Source: Pseudomonas koreensis (GTDB lineage: Bacteria > Pseudomonadota > Gammaproteobacteria > Pseudomonadales > Pseudomonadaceae). Taken from it: 64,000 nt of DNA. Where the stretch lies: assembly GCF_024169245.1 (NCBI RefSeq), contig NZ_JALJWP010000001.1, positions 4,031,501 through 4,095,500 of the forward strand, read 5' to 3'. The notes below the pieces were generated by a model. The model saw nothing but the letters and a program-made list of their open reading frames with translations. It ran no database searches and had not been told where the DNA came from. A program made the translations under genes and the position numbers. This document shows, piece after piece, positions 16,873 through 28,278 of the stretch (positions are counted from its first letter, which is position 1; each line of letters starts with the position of its first letter).

Positions 16873-19800
16873 GTGAAGATTAGAAATGGTTTTGCCAGTA
16901 GTGCGGTTATGGCTGTGCAGGAGAACAAAATATGCATTGAAGCTGATAAGGTGGAGCGAAAAAAAATATCTTCGGTGCTTTACGCTTTGTATAAAGTACG
17001 GCGAAGCGCAGTGTTGATCGATATGGAGTCGATCACTCTGACCCTGCAGGAAGATTCGTCTTTTTATTATGTGCACAAGACTTTCAGCAAAATGCTGGCC
17101 GATCTGATCAAGTCTTACCACCGTAATGCGGACGCAATCGTCACCAGCGCCGGACTTGACGTCTGGATCGATAGCGGAAGTGGCGCTGATAGCATTCGAC
17201 AGAAAATACAGTCTGATCCAGATGCACAAGCGGTTCTGAAAATAATCATGGAGGGCACGGAGCAAACGGGTGGAGCTGTCCGCTCGGTAACGGATGAAGC
17301 CAGTTATGCACAATGGCTGCGTTTTCATGGATTGCTCGTCCCGACTGATGTCGAGCAACTGGATTGTCTGCTGACTTTTCTACAATGGGAATTTCGCAGG
17401 AGCGACCGTATTGCCAATTACTGGGAGTACATCAACGGTCATGATGGTGGCTCAGCCGCATTGACCGAGGTTCAATGTCGGGGAATTCGTAGGGTGACCG
17501 GACAGTTGGTTCCCGAGGGGAAAAGTTTGCTGGGCCTGTTGTTTGAGAACGTCAAGCCTGTTTTACATGACGGTATTGATTGGGAAACTGCCGATGAGGT
17601 CCTGCAGGAACTTGTGCATCATGAGTTTTCCTACGATCTGGCGAAGAAATACATTGACGCACTGCAGTGGTGGGGCGCTGCTGCTGGTGAGACGTGTGAC
17701 GCGCATGACTACGCGCAAATTATCTACACGGCGATTCTTCTTCAACTTGACCAAGGTATTGGCGGCGAAAAACAGCGCAACCTGATCGCTGGCTTTGATC
17801 TTTATCATCCAGCTGTTGCCGCTGATAAGAGCCTGGCCAGTATTCGGCAGAGCTTTGAGCAGCACCTTGTCAGCAAAAAAAGTGTTTCCCGCGCATTGGT
17901 GCCTTTAGCTTCACATATGCTGTTGTCGGCGGTGGCTCCGGGGCTGCTGATCAATAATGTGCCGACATGGCTTACTGCTGGATCAATCGGATGGGTAACC
18001 TTTTCTCAAGCGGTCGGCATGATTGAACTGTGCGTGAGAGGAGCTTCACGCTTCGTGGATTACGATGACGTGATGCTGTTTGCTGACATGGGGGCGGTCA
18101 GTAATGCACTGGGCCAACTGCAGGGCTTGGCTGCCGTTGACGTCATCATTGATTGGGCGTTGATAAACGAGGTGATCGCCCAGAGTGATCTGAATACTTC
18201 CGTCGCCAATGCCGCCAAGCGTGCGCTGGATGCTTATCAAATACATGTAGAAACGATGGTCAACGGCGTCAAGGCGTTTTCCACACCTGTACCCAATCGG
18301 AAGAAGCTCGCGCTGACGGCTTTGGAAGGGGCCTTGCCGGAATGTGATTTCCTCGAGAACCCGCTGCTTCGGCCAGAGACGTTTTCCAATACAAGAGTAT
18401 CCATGCTGGATTTACACATCGAGGGTGAACTGACTTCGGGCGCATGGGATTGGAATAAAACACCACACATTCTCAGTCAATATCCTCAATTGCTGAGTCT
18501 GGCGAATAATCAAAGTGTTTTTGAGGCTGAGGTTCGAAAGTATCACCAGAGCCTGCACAAGGCGATAGCTTCCAATATAAAACTGGCCCTGTCGGGTATG
18601 CCCCGCCAGGATCGTGATGTTTTTGCCAAAAGCCGGATAACTTTCTTTACTGTGCGGGCGCCAGTCACTGAAATTGTCTATCCAAATAGCAATTACAACT
18701 TGATTGGCGTAGGCAATAAAGGGCCGCAACGTGTCGAGGTGCAAGCGAAGAAAGATCAGGCAAGGGGTCGCTTCGCGGTGATAATGATCGCGACCTACGG
18801 TGATAATAAAGTGCTGTGTTATGAATTATTCAGCCTGTTGGGCGAGTGCCGAAGAAATGACGCCCTGGGTGACCTGATTCTGAAAACGCAAAAAATGAAG
18901 ATGCCAGCCAGGGTGGATTTTAAAGGTAACGGCAATGACGCCTTTTTCCCTCTACCTGAAACCCATAACGTTCCCACTGACTTCCAAAGCTATACGCAGG
19001 GTAAACGTCCCCGCCCGGTTGCTTCCGATACCATGGTCATAGAAAAACTCGGTACGCTTGCGCCCCCGACAGCTGCGCCAGATGAAAAACACAGCCTTTA
19101 TCAGTTTTTTGTCAGCGAACATATAAATAATATCGCGCAATTCGTGGTTACCCATCGACCTGTCGGTAGTGTCGGTGAACTCACGTTGGCGTTTACTGAG
19201 CTTACGCCAAGAGAGTCTCTTATCAAGAAGACCGACGAATGGGTGACATTTGTAGTTGATCTGGTTGTGCCTTTCAAACGATGCATTGAAGATATTGCTT
19301 CCGGTGAGCGCAACAAAGTGGTGGATGGCATTTATGCTTGCACGATGGATGCTATCGGGATTTTCTTTACTGTATTGGGCGCCCCGGCAAAAATTCTGAA
19401 GATTGCAGCAAGAACAGTTTCGCTGACGGCGAAACTCGCCAGCGTCGTGAAATACTCATTGAAGCTGACGGTATCGACGTTAAACCCTATAGATGGTCTA
19501 CCGACGGCGGGGTACCACGCGGCCAAGTCACTTTGGAAAAGCGGACTTGGATTAAGCAGGCAGGGCGTCAAGCTGCTTGATACGGCTACATCCCAACTGC
19601 ATCGCTTGACCGGCAGGCGTCAATCCGTGGACTTTCTTCAGTTAGCGAGTCTGCCCCAAACCGGCCAAGGCATATGGAGACCGCGTGCCAGTGCCGCCGA
19701 TGTGGTTAACGTATGTGCGCTGAACAGAAACAATCAATGGTATGCGATCAGTACTCGCGGTACTCCGTGGGGGGAAAAACTAGCGGACTTCCAGTTCCAG

Positions 19801-20556
19801 CACGTCTTCACTGTGCCCAGTGTGCGTCCTGAGAGTTATACGCGGCATATCATTCAGAATAGTCTGCCGATTGTGCGGGACAAGGTCGACGCGGCTGTAA
19901 AGCTACTCAGTTTGCCAAAGCTCAACCCCAAGACCGATCTTGCCATTGGCTTGTTTTTGGGTAGCACCATTAAAGGGCGTGATGAGCTGGGAACTGTATT
20001 GACGGCTGTCCGCTTGAATGTCTACGACACTTCCGTCAGCAATTTCGTGTTGGACAGTGCAAAGGTCGATGATCAAAGCATTCAGGTCAGCCAGACCCAA
20101 TACAGTGAATGGAAAAAAGCCGGCTTGCACGAGAAGGAAAATTTCCAGTATCTGAGCATCAATAATCAGAATCTCAATCGCCGTTTCAACGCAGCAGGGT
20201 TTAATTATGGTGAGGTTGCTGACGATCTCCTTCATGAGATGTTCCGCGCAGGGTCAGGCAAGACTGATTTGGTTGTCGCCAAGGCCAGTATGCAAAACGG
20301 AACTGCCGTATTGGATGTGGCACCTTTGCTGAATCTTGCGGCGGGGCGCCTGCCCAAAACGGGCGGAGGGTTTTACAGTGCATCTGAAGCTCGGTCGAAT
20401 GCCGACTCTTATGCGCTGTTGATTGCTCTGCTGAGTCAGATCGAAACAGATGCCGCTGCGTACTTCAAGAACATCGACATCCTGAAGGCAGCGGTCGCCA
20501 GTCACACCGGTCGTACGATAGAGAGTGAAGTTCTCATTGAACTGAACGGTGATTGA
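16873..20556 (+). CDS. Large toxin-like protein with degenerate aspzincin (M35-type) C-terminal domain
   Basis: This 1227-residue protein starts at GTG with a good AAGGACAGGA site. It has no signal peptide. A hydrophobic stretch lies near 335-390 and another, amphipathic, near 800-880 (VDLVVPFKRCIEDIA... FFTVLGAPAKILKIAARTVSL), a layout seen in large Pseudomonas dermonecrotic-toxin-like proteins. Near 960-985 is a VVNVCALNRNNQWYAIST segment like the substrate-frame repeats of those toxins. The last 250 residues resemble an aspzincin metallopeptidase: LLHEMFRAGSGKTD (1119-1132) aligns with HExxH...GTxD, and SNADSYALLIALL follows. The second zinc His is Arg1125, so catalysis is doubtful. Composition is lower in GC than the neighbours. 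Identification as a toxin is inference. Confidence 0.6.
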   Translation: MKIRNGFASSAVMAVQENKICIEADKVERKKISSVLYALYKVRRSAVLIDMESITLTLQEDSSFYYVHKTFSKMLADLIKSYHRNADAIVTSAGLDVWIDSGSGADSIRQKIQSDPDAQAVLKIIMEGTEQTGGAVRSVTDEASYAQWLRFHGLLVPTDVEQLDCLLTFLQWEFRRSDRIANYWEYINGHDGGSAALTEVQCRGIRRVTGQLVPEGKSLLGLLFENVKPVLHDGIDWETADEVLQELVHHEFSYDLAKKYIDALQWWGAAAGETCDAHDYAQIIYTAILLQLDQGIGGEKQRNLIAGFDLYHPAVAADKSLASIRQSFEQHLVSKKSVSRALVPLASHMLLSAVAPGLLINNVPTWLTAGSIGWVTFSQAVGMIELCVRGASRFVDYDDVMLFADMGAVSNALGQLQGLAAVDVIIDWALINEVIAQSDLNTSVANAAKRALDAYQIHVETMVNGVKAFSTPVPNRKKLALTALEGALPECDFLENPLLRPETFSNTRVSMLDLHIEGELTSGAWDWNKTPHILSQYPQLLSLANNQSVFEAEVRKYHQSLHKAIASNIKLALSGMPRQDRDVFAKSRITFFTVRAPVTEIVYPNSNYNLIGVGNKGPQRVEVQAKKDQARGRFAVIMIATYGDNKVLCYELFSLLGECRRNDALGDLILKTQKMKMPARVDFKGNGNDAFFPLPETHNVPTDFQSYTQGKRPRPVASDTMVIEKLGTLAPPTAAPDEKHSLYQFFVSEHINNIAQFVVTHRPVGSVGELTLAFTELTPRESLIKKTDEWVTFVVDLVVPFKRCIEDIASGERNKVVDGIYACTMDAIGIFFTVLGAPAKILKIAARTVSLTAKLASVVKYSLKLTVSTLNPIDGLPTAGYHAAKSLWKSGLGLSRQGVKLLDTATSQLHRLTGRRQSVDFLQLASLPQTGQGIWRPRASAADVVNVCALNRNNQWYAISTRGTPWGEKLADFQFQHVFTVPSVRPESYTRHIIQNSLPIVRDKVDAAVKLLSLPKLNPKTDLAIGLFLGSTIKGRDELGTVLTAVRLNVYDTSVSNFVLDSAKVDDQSIQVSQTQYSEWKKAGLHEKENFQYLSINNQNLNRRFNAAGFNYGEVADDLLHEMFRAGSGKTDLVVAKASMQNGTAVLDVAPLLNLAAGRLPKTGGGFYSASEARSNADSYALLIALLSQIETDAAAYFKNIDILKAAVASHTGRTIESEVLIELNGD

Positions 20557-20606
20557 TTTTTTATCGATACCCTAAACTGGCCTGGGGCAGTGTTGCTTCG
20601 CGGCGC

Positions 20607-22562
<1,956 letters not shown>

Positions 22563-22594
22563 GGGTTGCCTCTTCTTATCTGATTACATATACC

Positions 22595-22687
22595 CCTGTA
22601 GGAGTGAGCCTGCTCGCGATAGCGTACTTACATTCAACCTATATGCGGCTGATATACCGCTATCGCGAGCAGGCTCACTCCTACAGG
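22595..22687. repeat. REPIN-type inverted pair (family A)
   Basis: CCTGTAGGAGTGAGCCTGCT with CGCGATAGCG and a perfect inverted copy flank a centre of about 33 bases. The arms match over 30 bases, the longest of the REP pairs here. It separates aacS from bdhA on the same strand and may process or attenuate the message. Confidence 0.88.
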
Positions 22688-22698
22688 AGCGGGCAGGA

Positions 22699-23472
22699 TT
22701 ATTGGGCCAACCATCCGCCATCAATATTCCACGCCGCGCCCCGCACCTGGCTGCCGGCCTCGCTGCACAAAAACAACACCAGCTCACCCAGATGTTCTGG
22801 CGTGACAAACTCCAGCGACGGCTGTTTCTCGGCGAGCAGATCATGCTGCGCCTGCTGCGGGTCGACACCCTTGGCCGCGCGATCATCAATCTGCTTCTGC
22901 ACCAGTGGCGTCAGCACCCAACCCGGACAGATTGCGTTGCACGTGACGTTGCTGGTGGCGGTTTCCAGACCGACCACTTTGGTCAGGCCGATCACGCCAT
23001 GCTTGGCGGCGACATACGCGGCCTTGCCGGTGGAACCAACCTGGCCATGCACCGAGGCGATATTGATGATCCGCCCCCAGTTTTTCCGGCGCATGCCCGG
23101 CAGGCTCAAACGGGTGCTGTGAAACACCGATGACAGGTTGATCGCGATGATCGAATCCCAGCGCTCCACCGGGAACTCTTCCACTGCGGCTATGTGCTGA
23201 ATGCCGGCGTTGTTGACCAGAATATCGACGCCGCCAAACTCACGCTCGGCGTAAGCGACCATGTCGGCAATCTGCGCCGGGTCGCTGACATCAGCGGGAT
23301 GATGGCCGACGTTGCCGCCGAACCGGGCGACTTCGGCGATCACGTTGGAGGCGTCGCCAAAGCCGTTGAGAATCAGATTGGCGCCAGCCTTTGCCAGGCT
23401 CAGCGCGATGCCCAGGCCGATGCCGCTGGTGGAGCCGGTTACCAGAGCTGTCTTGCCGGAAAGAGTGGTCAT
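22699..23472 (-). CDS. bdhA: D-3-hydroxybutyrate dehydrogenase
   Basis: This 257-residue short-chain dehydrogenase has the NAD-binding TGSTSGIGLGIA near 12-23, the NNAGIQ motif, and the catalytic YVAAK (Tyr-x3-Lys). Its length and C-terminal RGAAWNIDGGWLAQ match the 3-hydroxybutyrate dehydrogenase family. It oxidises D-3-hydroxybutyrate to acetoacetate with NAD. It begins 7 bases after the permease gene ends, so the two form an operon. The start at 23472 (MTTLSGKTAL) is the family start. Confidence 0.9.
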   Translation of the reverse strand: MTTLSGKTALVTGSTSGIGLGIALSLAKAGANLILNGFGDASNVIAEVARFGGNVGHHPADVSDPAQIADMVAYAEREFGGVDILVNNAGIQHIAAVEEFPVERWDSIIAINLSSVFHSTRLSLPGMRRKNWGRIINIASVHGQVGSTGKAAYVAAKHGVIGLTKVVGLETATSNVTCNAICPGWVLTPLVQKQIDDRAAKGVDPQQAQHDLLAEKQPSLEFVTPEHLGELVLFLCSEAGSQVRGAAWNIDGGWLAQ

Positions 23473-23479
23473 GAATACC

Positions 23480-24871
23480 TCACACAATGCCAGTGGCGTA
23501 GAAAGTGCCGATCACCACGAAAACCGCCAGGGTCTTGATCAGCGTAATACAGAAAATGTCTTTATAGGCTTCGCGGTGGGTCAGGCCGGTCACCGCCAAC
23601 AGCGTGATCACCGCGCCGTTGTGCGGCAGGGTGTCCATGCCGCCACTGGCCATCGCGGCCACGCGGTGCAGCACTTCCAGCGGAATGTTCGCCGCGTGCG
23701 CCGCGCTGATGAACTGCTCGGACATCGCCGCCAGCGCAATGCTCATGCCGCCCGAAGCCGAACCGGTGATGCCGGCGAGCAGCGTCACGGTGATCGCTTC
23801 GTTGACCAATGGATTGGGGATCTGCTTGAGCCAGTCGGCCAGCACCAGAAAACCGGGCAGCGAGGCGATCACTGCACCAAAGCCGTATTCGGAAGCGGTG
23901 TTCATCGCTGCCAGCAACGCACCGCTGACCGCGCTTTTGCTGCCTTCGGCGAGTTTGCTGCGAATCGCCTGGAAGCCAAACGCCAACACCATGAGAATGC
24001 CGACCAGCAACGCCGCCTGCACCGCCCAGATCGCCGTGAGCTTGGCGATCTCGGTAGTGACTGGCGCGGCCATGCCCGGCAGCGCGAGGCTGTGGGTCTT
24101 GCCATACCACTGCGGAATCCACTGGGTGAACAGCAGGTTCATGATCCCCACTGCCAGCAACGGTGACAGCGCGATCCATGGGTTAGGCAGCTGGAGATCT
24201 TCGGCGGTTTCCGGTTCATTGCGCAGTTCGGTGCCATAGCCTTCACCGGCACGCTGCGCCTTGTTGCGCTGGCGCTGCAAAAACAGCATGCCGGCACAGA
24301 ACACGAAAATCGTACCAATCACACCGAGCCACGGCGCCGCCCATGCGGTGGTGTTGAAGAAGGTGCTGGGGATGATGTTCTGGATCTGCGGCGTGCCAGG
24401 CAGGGCGTCCATGGTGAACGAGAACGCGCCGAGGGCGATGGTCGCCGGGATCAAGCGCTTGGGGATGTTGCTCTGGCGGAACATCTCCGCCGCGAACGGA
24501 TAGACCGCAAACACTACAACGAACAGCGAGACGCCGCCGTAAGTGAGCAGGGCGCAGACCAGCACGATCACCAGCATCGCCTGGCGAGTGCCGAGCAAAC
24601 GAATCGCGGCGGCGACAATCGAGCGCGAGAAACCCGACAGTTCGATCAGCTTGCCGAATACCGCGCCGAGCAGGAACACCGGAAAGTACAGTTTGATGAA
24701 CCCGACCATCTTGTCCATGAACACCCCAGTGAACGCGGGCGCGACGGCGGACGGATCGGTAAGCAGGACCGCGCCGAGCGCGGCGATCGGGGCGAAGAGG
24801 ATAACGCTGTAGCCGCGGTAGGCGGCGAGCATCAGCAGTGTCAGTGCTGCCAAGGCAATGATCACACTCAT
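23480..24871 (-). CDS. GntP-family permease, probable 3-hydroxybutyrate transporter
   Basis: This 463-residue inner-membrane protein has about 12 hydrophobic helices and the GntP-type motifs TYGGVSLFVVVFAVYPFA, FSFTMDALPGTPQ and LPHNGAVITLLAVTGLTH. Its place between bdhA and the hbcR-like activator, as in the P. aeruginosa hydroxybutyrate locus, points to uptake of 3-hydroxybutyrate. The start at 24871 follows a CCTGGAGAG site; an upstream extension to 24955 crosses the promoter and is rejected. Confidence 0.82.
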   Translation of the reverse strand: MSVIIALAALTLLMLAAYRGYSVILFAPIAALGAVLLTDPSAVAPAFTGVFMDKMVGFIKLYFPVFLLGAVFGKLIELSGFSRSIVAAAIRLLGTRQAMLVIVLVCALLTYGGVSLFVVVFAVYPFAAEMFRQSNIPKRLIPATIALGAFSFTMDALPGTPQIQNIIPSTFFNTTAWAAPWLGVIGTIFVFCAGMLFLQRQRNKAQRAGEGYGTELRNEPETAEDLQLPNPWIALSPLLAVGIMNLLFTQWIPQWYGKTHSLALPGMAAPVTTEIAKLTAIWAVQAALLVGILMVLAFGFQAIRSKLAEGSKSAVSGALLAAMNTASEYGFGAVIASLPGFLVLADWLKQIPNPLVNEAITVTLLAGITGSASGGMSIALAAMSEQFISAAHAANIPLEVLHRVAAMASGGMDTLPHNGAVITLLAVTGLTHREAYKDIFCITLIKTLAVFVVIGTFYATGIV

Positions 24872-24928
24872 GGTGTGTCTCTCCAGGATTGTTGTTTTTA
24901 TGGGTGGAACGGGTGTGGAGAGGCTGTA

Positions 24929-24943
24929 GCGATTACTGTGCCA
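24929..24943 (-). promoter_or_regulatory. Sigma-54 (-24/-12) promoter of the gntP-bdhA operon
   Basis: On the minus strand TGGCAC (24943-24938), five bases and TCGC (24932-24929) match the RpoN consensus TGGCAC-N5-TTGC with one mismatch and correct GG-GC spacing. It lies about 60 bases before the permease ATG. The adjacent gene encodes a sigma-54 activator, which makes the call strong. A 14-base palindrome ATATCTATAGATAT lies just upstream at about 24959-24972. Confidence 0.7.
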
Positions 24944-25006
24944 AATATCTAACATGTTGATATCTATAGATATTTCATGAAAGAGGGAGATCGTACCGAA
25001 AAAGTT

Positions 25007-25022
25007 GTCTCGTTTGTGAGAC
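25007..25022. promoter_or_regulatory. Palindrome GTCTC-N6-GAGAC, promoter-proximal activator site
   Basis: GTCTC (25007-25011) and GAGAC (25018-25022) form a perfect dyad, both half-sites preceded or followed by bases that also match the second copy. It is about 65-80 bases upstream of the -24 element, a normal distance for an enhancer-type site. See the second copy at 25139. Confidence 0.6.
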
Positions 25023-25025
25023 CGA

Positions 25026-25109
25026 AAAGATCGCAGCCTTCGGCAGCTCCTACACAGAAGGTCGTATTTACCCTGTAGGAGCTGCCGAAGGCTGCGATCT
25101 TTTGATCTT
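25026..25109. repeat. REP-type inverted pair (family B)
   Basis: AAGATCGCAGCCTTCGGCAG with CTCCTACA and its inverted copy ending GCTGCGATCTTTTGATCTT. It lies exactly between the two GTCTC-N6-GAGAC palindromes. Confidence 0.85.
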
Positions 25110-25138
25110 GAAGAATTTATCTAAAAAAAGAGATCGCT

Positions 25139-25154
25139 GTCTCTTTAGAGAGAC
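25139..25154. promoter_or_regulatory. Palindrome GTCTC-N6-GAGAC, distal activator site
   Basis: GTCTC (25139-25143) and GAGAC (25150-25154), with the same spacing as at 25007, end one base before the stop codon of the hbcR-like gene (25155-25157). The pair lies about 200 bases upstream of the -24/-12 promoter of gntP-bdhA. Confidence 0.6.
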
Positions 25155-26561
25155 TCAAGCGATTTCCAATGCCACCATTTTTTTGTACAACGTCGACCGC
25201 CCCAGCCCCAACCGAAACGCCGCTTCCGGCACATTCCCCGAGCATTGCGCCAGGGTCGACTCGATCAACTGCCGATCAAACCGCGCCCGCGCCTGCGCAA
25301 AGGTCTCGCCGACAGGCGCTTGCATGCTCGGGCCGGCCGTCCGCTCAACCGGCGTAAATGCCCCAATCGCCCCGCGAATATCCTGCTCGGTCAGCAGTAA
25401 GTCATCACTGAGCAACGCCGCCCGTTCCAGCACATTGCGCAATTCGCGAATGTTGCCGGGCCAGGCATGCTGGCCGAGCAGCGCCAGCGCATCGCGGTGC
25501 AATTCATGCTGGCTGCGCAGTTCTTCCAGAATCGCCTCGCTCAGCGCGGGGAGGTCATCAAGACGTTCACGCAGCGGCGGCACCTGGATCGGCAGTACGT
25601 TGAGGCGATAGTACAAATCTGCACGGAATTCGCCGCGCTTGATCGCCGCCTGCAGATCCGTCGACGTCGCTGCGATGACCCGTACATCGCTCTGGATCAC
25701 CTCGTTGGAGCCAACCGGTTCGAACTCTTTTTCCTGCAATACGCGCAGCAACTTGCTTTGCAACGGCAGCGGCATGTCGCCGATTTCGTCGAGAAATAGC
25801 GTGCCGCCTTGCGCAATCTGCAGTTTGCCAGTGCGCCCCTTGCGATCGGCACCCGTAAAGGCACCCGGCGCGGTGCCGAAGAACTCGGCTTCCAGCAGGG
25901 CCTCGGGAATTGCCGCGCTGTTGATGCTGACGAAGGCTTTGTGCGCACGTGGCGAGGCGCTGTGAATAGCTTGGGCGAGTAATTCTTTGCCGGTGCCGGT
26001 TTCCCCCAGCAGCAACACGGGCGAATCAGCGCTGGCACTGCGCCGCGCGCGGCGTTTGACTTCAAGGCTGGCGGCGCTGGTGCCGATGAAATGGGCAAAG
26101 TTGTATTTGGTCTGCCGCGCCCGCAGCAGCGAACGGGTCGAGGCCAGTTCTTCCTGCATGCTCAGGTAACGCTTGAGCATCGGCGACAGCGTGCGCAATT
26201 CGTCGAACAGGGCGAAGCCAATGGCGCCGATTACGCTGCCGGCATCATCGTGGATCGGCAGGCGCATGACCACCAGCGGCTCCTTGGGCGTGTCCTGCAT
26301 GTCCAGCAGAATCGGCCGGCCGGTGCGTACCACTTCGCGCAGGAGACTGCCGGGAATCACGCTTTCACAGGGTTTGCCGATAGCGCCAGCGGCTGATTCG
26401 AGACCGAAGCGCCGGGCGTAGCGTTCGTTCATCCAGACGATGTTTGCATCGCGATCAACAATCACCGTGCCTTCGCTGGATTGCTCGATGATCTCGAACA
26501 GCGAACGGATCGCCAGGGTGCGGACTCGTTGGTAGTCCTTGAGGCTTTCGGTGGTGTTCAT
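25155..26561 (-). CDS. hbcR: Sigma-54-dependent activator, HbcR-like
   Basis: This 468-residue protein has a PAS sensor domain (about 20-130), a coil, a sigma-54 AAA+ domain (Walker A LLGETGTGKE, GAFTGA loop intact in APGAFTGADRKG, Walker B GGTLFLDEIGDM, R-finger region) and a C-terminal Fis helix-turn-helix (EAAFRLGLGRSTLYKKM). Together with the order aacS-bdhA-gntP it corresponds to HbcR, the RpoN-dependent activator of hydroxybutyrate catabolism in P. aeruginosa. The start at 26561 (MNTTESL) is chosen; the longer frame runs through a REP pair. Confidence 0.85.
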   Translation of the reverse strand: MNTTESLKDYQRVRTLAIRSLFEIIEQSSEGTVIVDRDANIVWMNERYARRFGLESAAGAIGKPCESVIPGSLLREVVRTGRPILLDMQDTPKEPLVVMRLPIHDDAGSVIGAIGFALFDELRTLSPMLKRYLSMQEELASTRSLLRARQTKYNFAHFIGTSAASLEVKRRARRSASADSPVLLLGETGTGKELLAQAIHSASPRAHKAFVSINSAAIPEALLEAEFFGTAPGAFTGADRKGRTGKLQIAQGGTLFLDEIGDMPLPLQSKLLRVLQEKEFEPVGSNEVIQSDVRVIAATSTDLQAAIKRGEFRADLYYRLNVLPIQVPPLRERLDDLPALSEAILEELRSQHELHRDALALLGQHAWPGNIRELRNVLERAALLSDDLLLTEQDIRGAIGAFTPVERTAGPSMQAPVGETFAQARARFDRQLIESTLAQCSGNVPEAAFRLGLGRSTLYKKMVALEIA

Positions 26562-26600
26562 GGAGGCTGGTCCTGATTGTTTGTTGCCAGTGACGGCCAT

Positions 26601-26664
26601 TTCGCGAGCAAGCTCGCTCCCACAGGGAAGGCGTTGCAAATGTGGGAGCGAGCTTGCTCGCGAA
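26601..26664. repeat. REPIN-type inverted pair (family A)
   Basis: TTCGCGAGCAAGCTCGCTCC and its inverted copy, between the hbcR-like gene and the end of yejF. It is nearly identical to the pair at 4200-4264. Confidence 0.85.
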
Positions 26665-26694
26665 TGCCGCGCCGCGGATAAACAGAAAAAATAC

Positions 26695-28269
26695 TTACCC
26701 AGGATGCGCCGCCGCCAACAGCTCTTTGGTGTACGGGTGCTGGGGGTTGTCGAACACCTCATGACTGGCCCCACGCTCGACCACTTTGCCGTCCTTGATC
26801 ACGATCATGTCATGCGCCAATGCGCGCACCACCGCCAGATCGTGGCTGATGAACAGGTAGGTCAAACCGTGTTTTTCCTGCAGATCACGGAGCAGGGCGA
26901 CCACCTGTTTCTGCACTGTGCGGTCGAGCGCGGAGGTCGGTTCATCGAGCAGAATCAGCGCGGGCTTGAGCACCAACGCCCGGGCAATGGCTATGCGCTG
27001 ACGCTGGCCGCCGGAAAATTCATGCGGGTAGCGATCGCGGCTTTCCGGGTCGAGGCCGACTTCCTTGAGCACGCGGATCACTTGCTCATCGCACTCATTG
27101 GCTGTCGACTCGCAATGCACTTCCAGACCTTCGCTGATGATCTGTGCCACCGACATGCGCGGGCTGAGGCTGCCGAACGGGTCCTGAAACACCACCTGCA
27201 TCTGCCTGCGCCACGGTCGCAATCGCTTTTGATCGAGGCTGTCGAGTGCTTCACCCTGGAAGCGGATACTGCCTTTGGAATCGAGCAAACGTAGAATAGC
27301 CTGGCCCAGTGTCGACTTGCCTGAACCGGACTCGCCAACAATGCCCAGGGTCTTGCCGCGCTGAATATTCAAGCTGATGCCATCGACCGCGCGCACATAT
27401 TGCTTGCGTCGCAACAGTCCGCCGCCCACCTGAAAGTCGACGCACAGATCAGCCACTTCCAGCACATTCTCACGCTCGTCTCGAGGCAAGGCTTCGCCTT
27501 CAGGTTCGGCGTTTAGCAATACGCAGCTGTAGGGATGTCTGGGTTCGGTGAACAGGGTTTCGCAGGGCGCCTGCTCGACGATCTCTCCAGCCTTCATCAC
27601 ACACACGCGTTGCGCGATGCTGCGCACCAGATTGAGGTCGTGACTGATCAGCAGCAGCGACATGCCGAGGCGTTGTTGCAGGGATTTGAGCAACACAAGG
27701 ATCTTGCGCTGCACGGTGACGTCCAGTGCTGTCGTTGGCTCGTCGGCGATCAACAACTCCGGTTCGCAGGCCAGCGCCATGGCGATCATCACCCGTTGCC
27801 GTTGCCCCCCAGAGAGCTGATGCGGATAAGCCTTCAGCCGCTCCTTCGGCTTCTGAATGCCGACCATTCCGAGCAATTCCAGAATGCGTTGCTGCGCTTG
27901 TTTACCGCCAAGACCGCGGTGCAGCAACAGAGTCTCGCCGATCTGTTTTTCGATGGTGTGTAGCGGATTGAGCGAAGTCATCGGCTCCTGAAAGATCATC
28001 GCGATGCGATTGCCGCGCAGCTCACGCAAGACTTTCGGGTCAGCGCCGACCAGTTCTTGCCCACGGTAGCGGATGCTGCCACGGGTTTGCGCCTCACTCT
28101 CAGGCAGCAGTTGCAGGATCGAATGGGCGGTCACCGATTTACCCGAGCCGGATTCGCCGACCAGTGCCAGGCATTCACCGGGGCGGATATCCAGGCACAA
28201 GTCACGCACTACCGCCTGGCCATGGAAGGCGACATTGAGGTTGCGGATTTCAATCAGGTTTTCAGTCAT
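26695..28269 (-). CDS. yejF: Peptide/microcin C ABC transporter, fused double ATP-binding protein (YejF-like)
   Basis: This 524-residue protein holds two complete ABC ATPases in tandem. The first has Walker A GESGSGKS near 39-46 and [16 protein letters not shown]. The second has GESGSGKST near 315, [15 protein letters not shown] and [13 protein letters not shown]. This fused layout is typical of YejF. It energises the YejABE importer of oligopeptides. It follows yejE by 9 bases. ATG at 28269 is used; a GTG two codons upstream is possible. Confidence 0.88.
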   Translation of the reverse strand: MTENLIEIRNLNVAFHGQAVVRDLCLDIRPGECLALVGESGSGKSVTAHSILQLLPESEAQTRGSIRYRGQELVGADPKVLRELRGNRIAMIFQEPMTSLNPLHTIEKQIGETLLLHRGLGGKQAQQRILELLGMVGIQKPKERLKAYPHQLSGGQRQRVMIAMALACEPELLIADEPTTALDVTVQRKILVLLKSLQQRLGMSLLLISHDLNLVRSIAQRVCVMKAGEIVEQAPCETLFTEPRHPYSCVLLNAEPEGEALPRDERENVLEVADLCVDFQVGGGLLRRKQYVRAVDGISLNIQRGKTLGIVGESGSGKSTLGQAILRLLDSKGSIRFQGEALDSLDQKRLRPWRRQMQVVFQDPFGSLSPRMSVAQIISEGLEVHCESTANECDEQVIRVLKEVGLDPESRDRYPHEFSGGQRQRIAIARALVLKPALILLDEPTSALDRTVQKQVVALLRDLQEKHGLTYLFISHDLAVVRALAHDMIVIKDGKVVERGASHEVFDNPQHPYTKELLAAAHPG

Positions 28270-28278
28270 GGTCACGCG

